Shown in pieces: positions 13,006 to 13,006 of a DNA stretch of 13,006 bases. Each line of letters starts with the position of its first letter. Position 1 is the stretch's first letter. The DNA is from CAYFJO01 sp964343305 (lineage in GTDB: Bacteria; Planctomycetota; Planctomycetia; Pirellulales; Pirellulaceae). The position numbers and the translations under genes were made by a program. Below the pieces are notes generated by a model, which was not told the DNA's origin, made no database searches, and worked only from the letters and a program-made list of their open reading frames with translations. The stretch covers positions 1-13,006 of the forward strand of contig CAYFJO010000308.1 in assembly GCA_964343305.1 (NCBI GenBank), read 5' to 3'.

Positions 13006-13006
13006 T

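Noticed and set aside
1..13006. CRISPR array, tRNA, rRNA, transposase or integrase genes
   Set aside because: I looked for regularly spaced repeats, cloverleaf-like sequences and recombinase motifs and saw none.

Overview
The window looks like chromosomal DNA of a planctomycete, most likely Pirellulales (Rhodopirellula/Blastopirellula-like). This rests on a HEAT-repeat lipoprotein of a type typical of that group, a free-standing RNA polymerase alpha C-terminal-like protein, frequently absent Shine-Dalgarno sequences, and two intergenic repeats of a kind I recall from Pirellulales genomes. The taxonomic call is inference from recall, not from a search.

Positions 1-2066 (left part) are leftward or non-coding. 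They hold the 5' end of a gene for a secreted His-rich protein (1-226, minus), an empty stretch, a 130-bp nested inverted repeat (515-644) that touches the stop codon of a HEAT lipoprotein gene (643-1350, minus), a small alpha-CTD-like gene (1571-1795, minus), and a short palindromic repeat (2020-2033) flanked by 8-bp direct repeats.

Positions 2067-4305 hold a catabolic remnant. An in-frame C-terminal fragment of fumarylacetoacetase begins right beside the palindromic repeat and sits 10 nt before an intact acetoacetate-CoA ligase gene. Acetoacetate is the product of the first enzyme and the substrate of the second, so this looks like a decapitated tyrosine-degradation/acetoacetate-use operon.

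Positions 4424-12878 are a tightly packed rightward gene cluster for surface glycan assembly or decoration. In order it contains a GT2 glycosyltransferase, a 5-TM SGNH hydrolase-like protein, a 1-TM paralogue, an FkbM-like methyltransferase, a second 5-TM SGNH paralogue, and a GT4-like glycosyltransferase. Gaps are 2 to 40 nt, so an operon is likely. The three SGNH proteins share a long conserved insertion between catalytic blocks and a common C-terminal tail. They probably act outside the cytoplasmic membrane, removing or transferring an acyl group on the glycan made by the neighbouring transferases. The exact substrate cannot be read from the sequence. A further start with a good ribosome-binding site lies at 12916, but its frame closes after 29 codons at the window edge.
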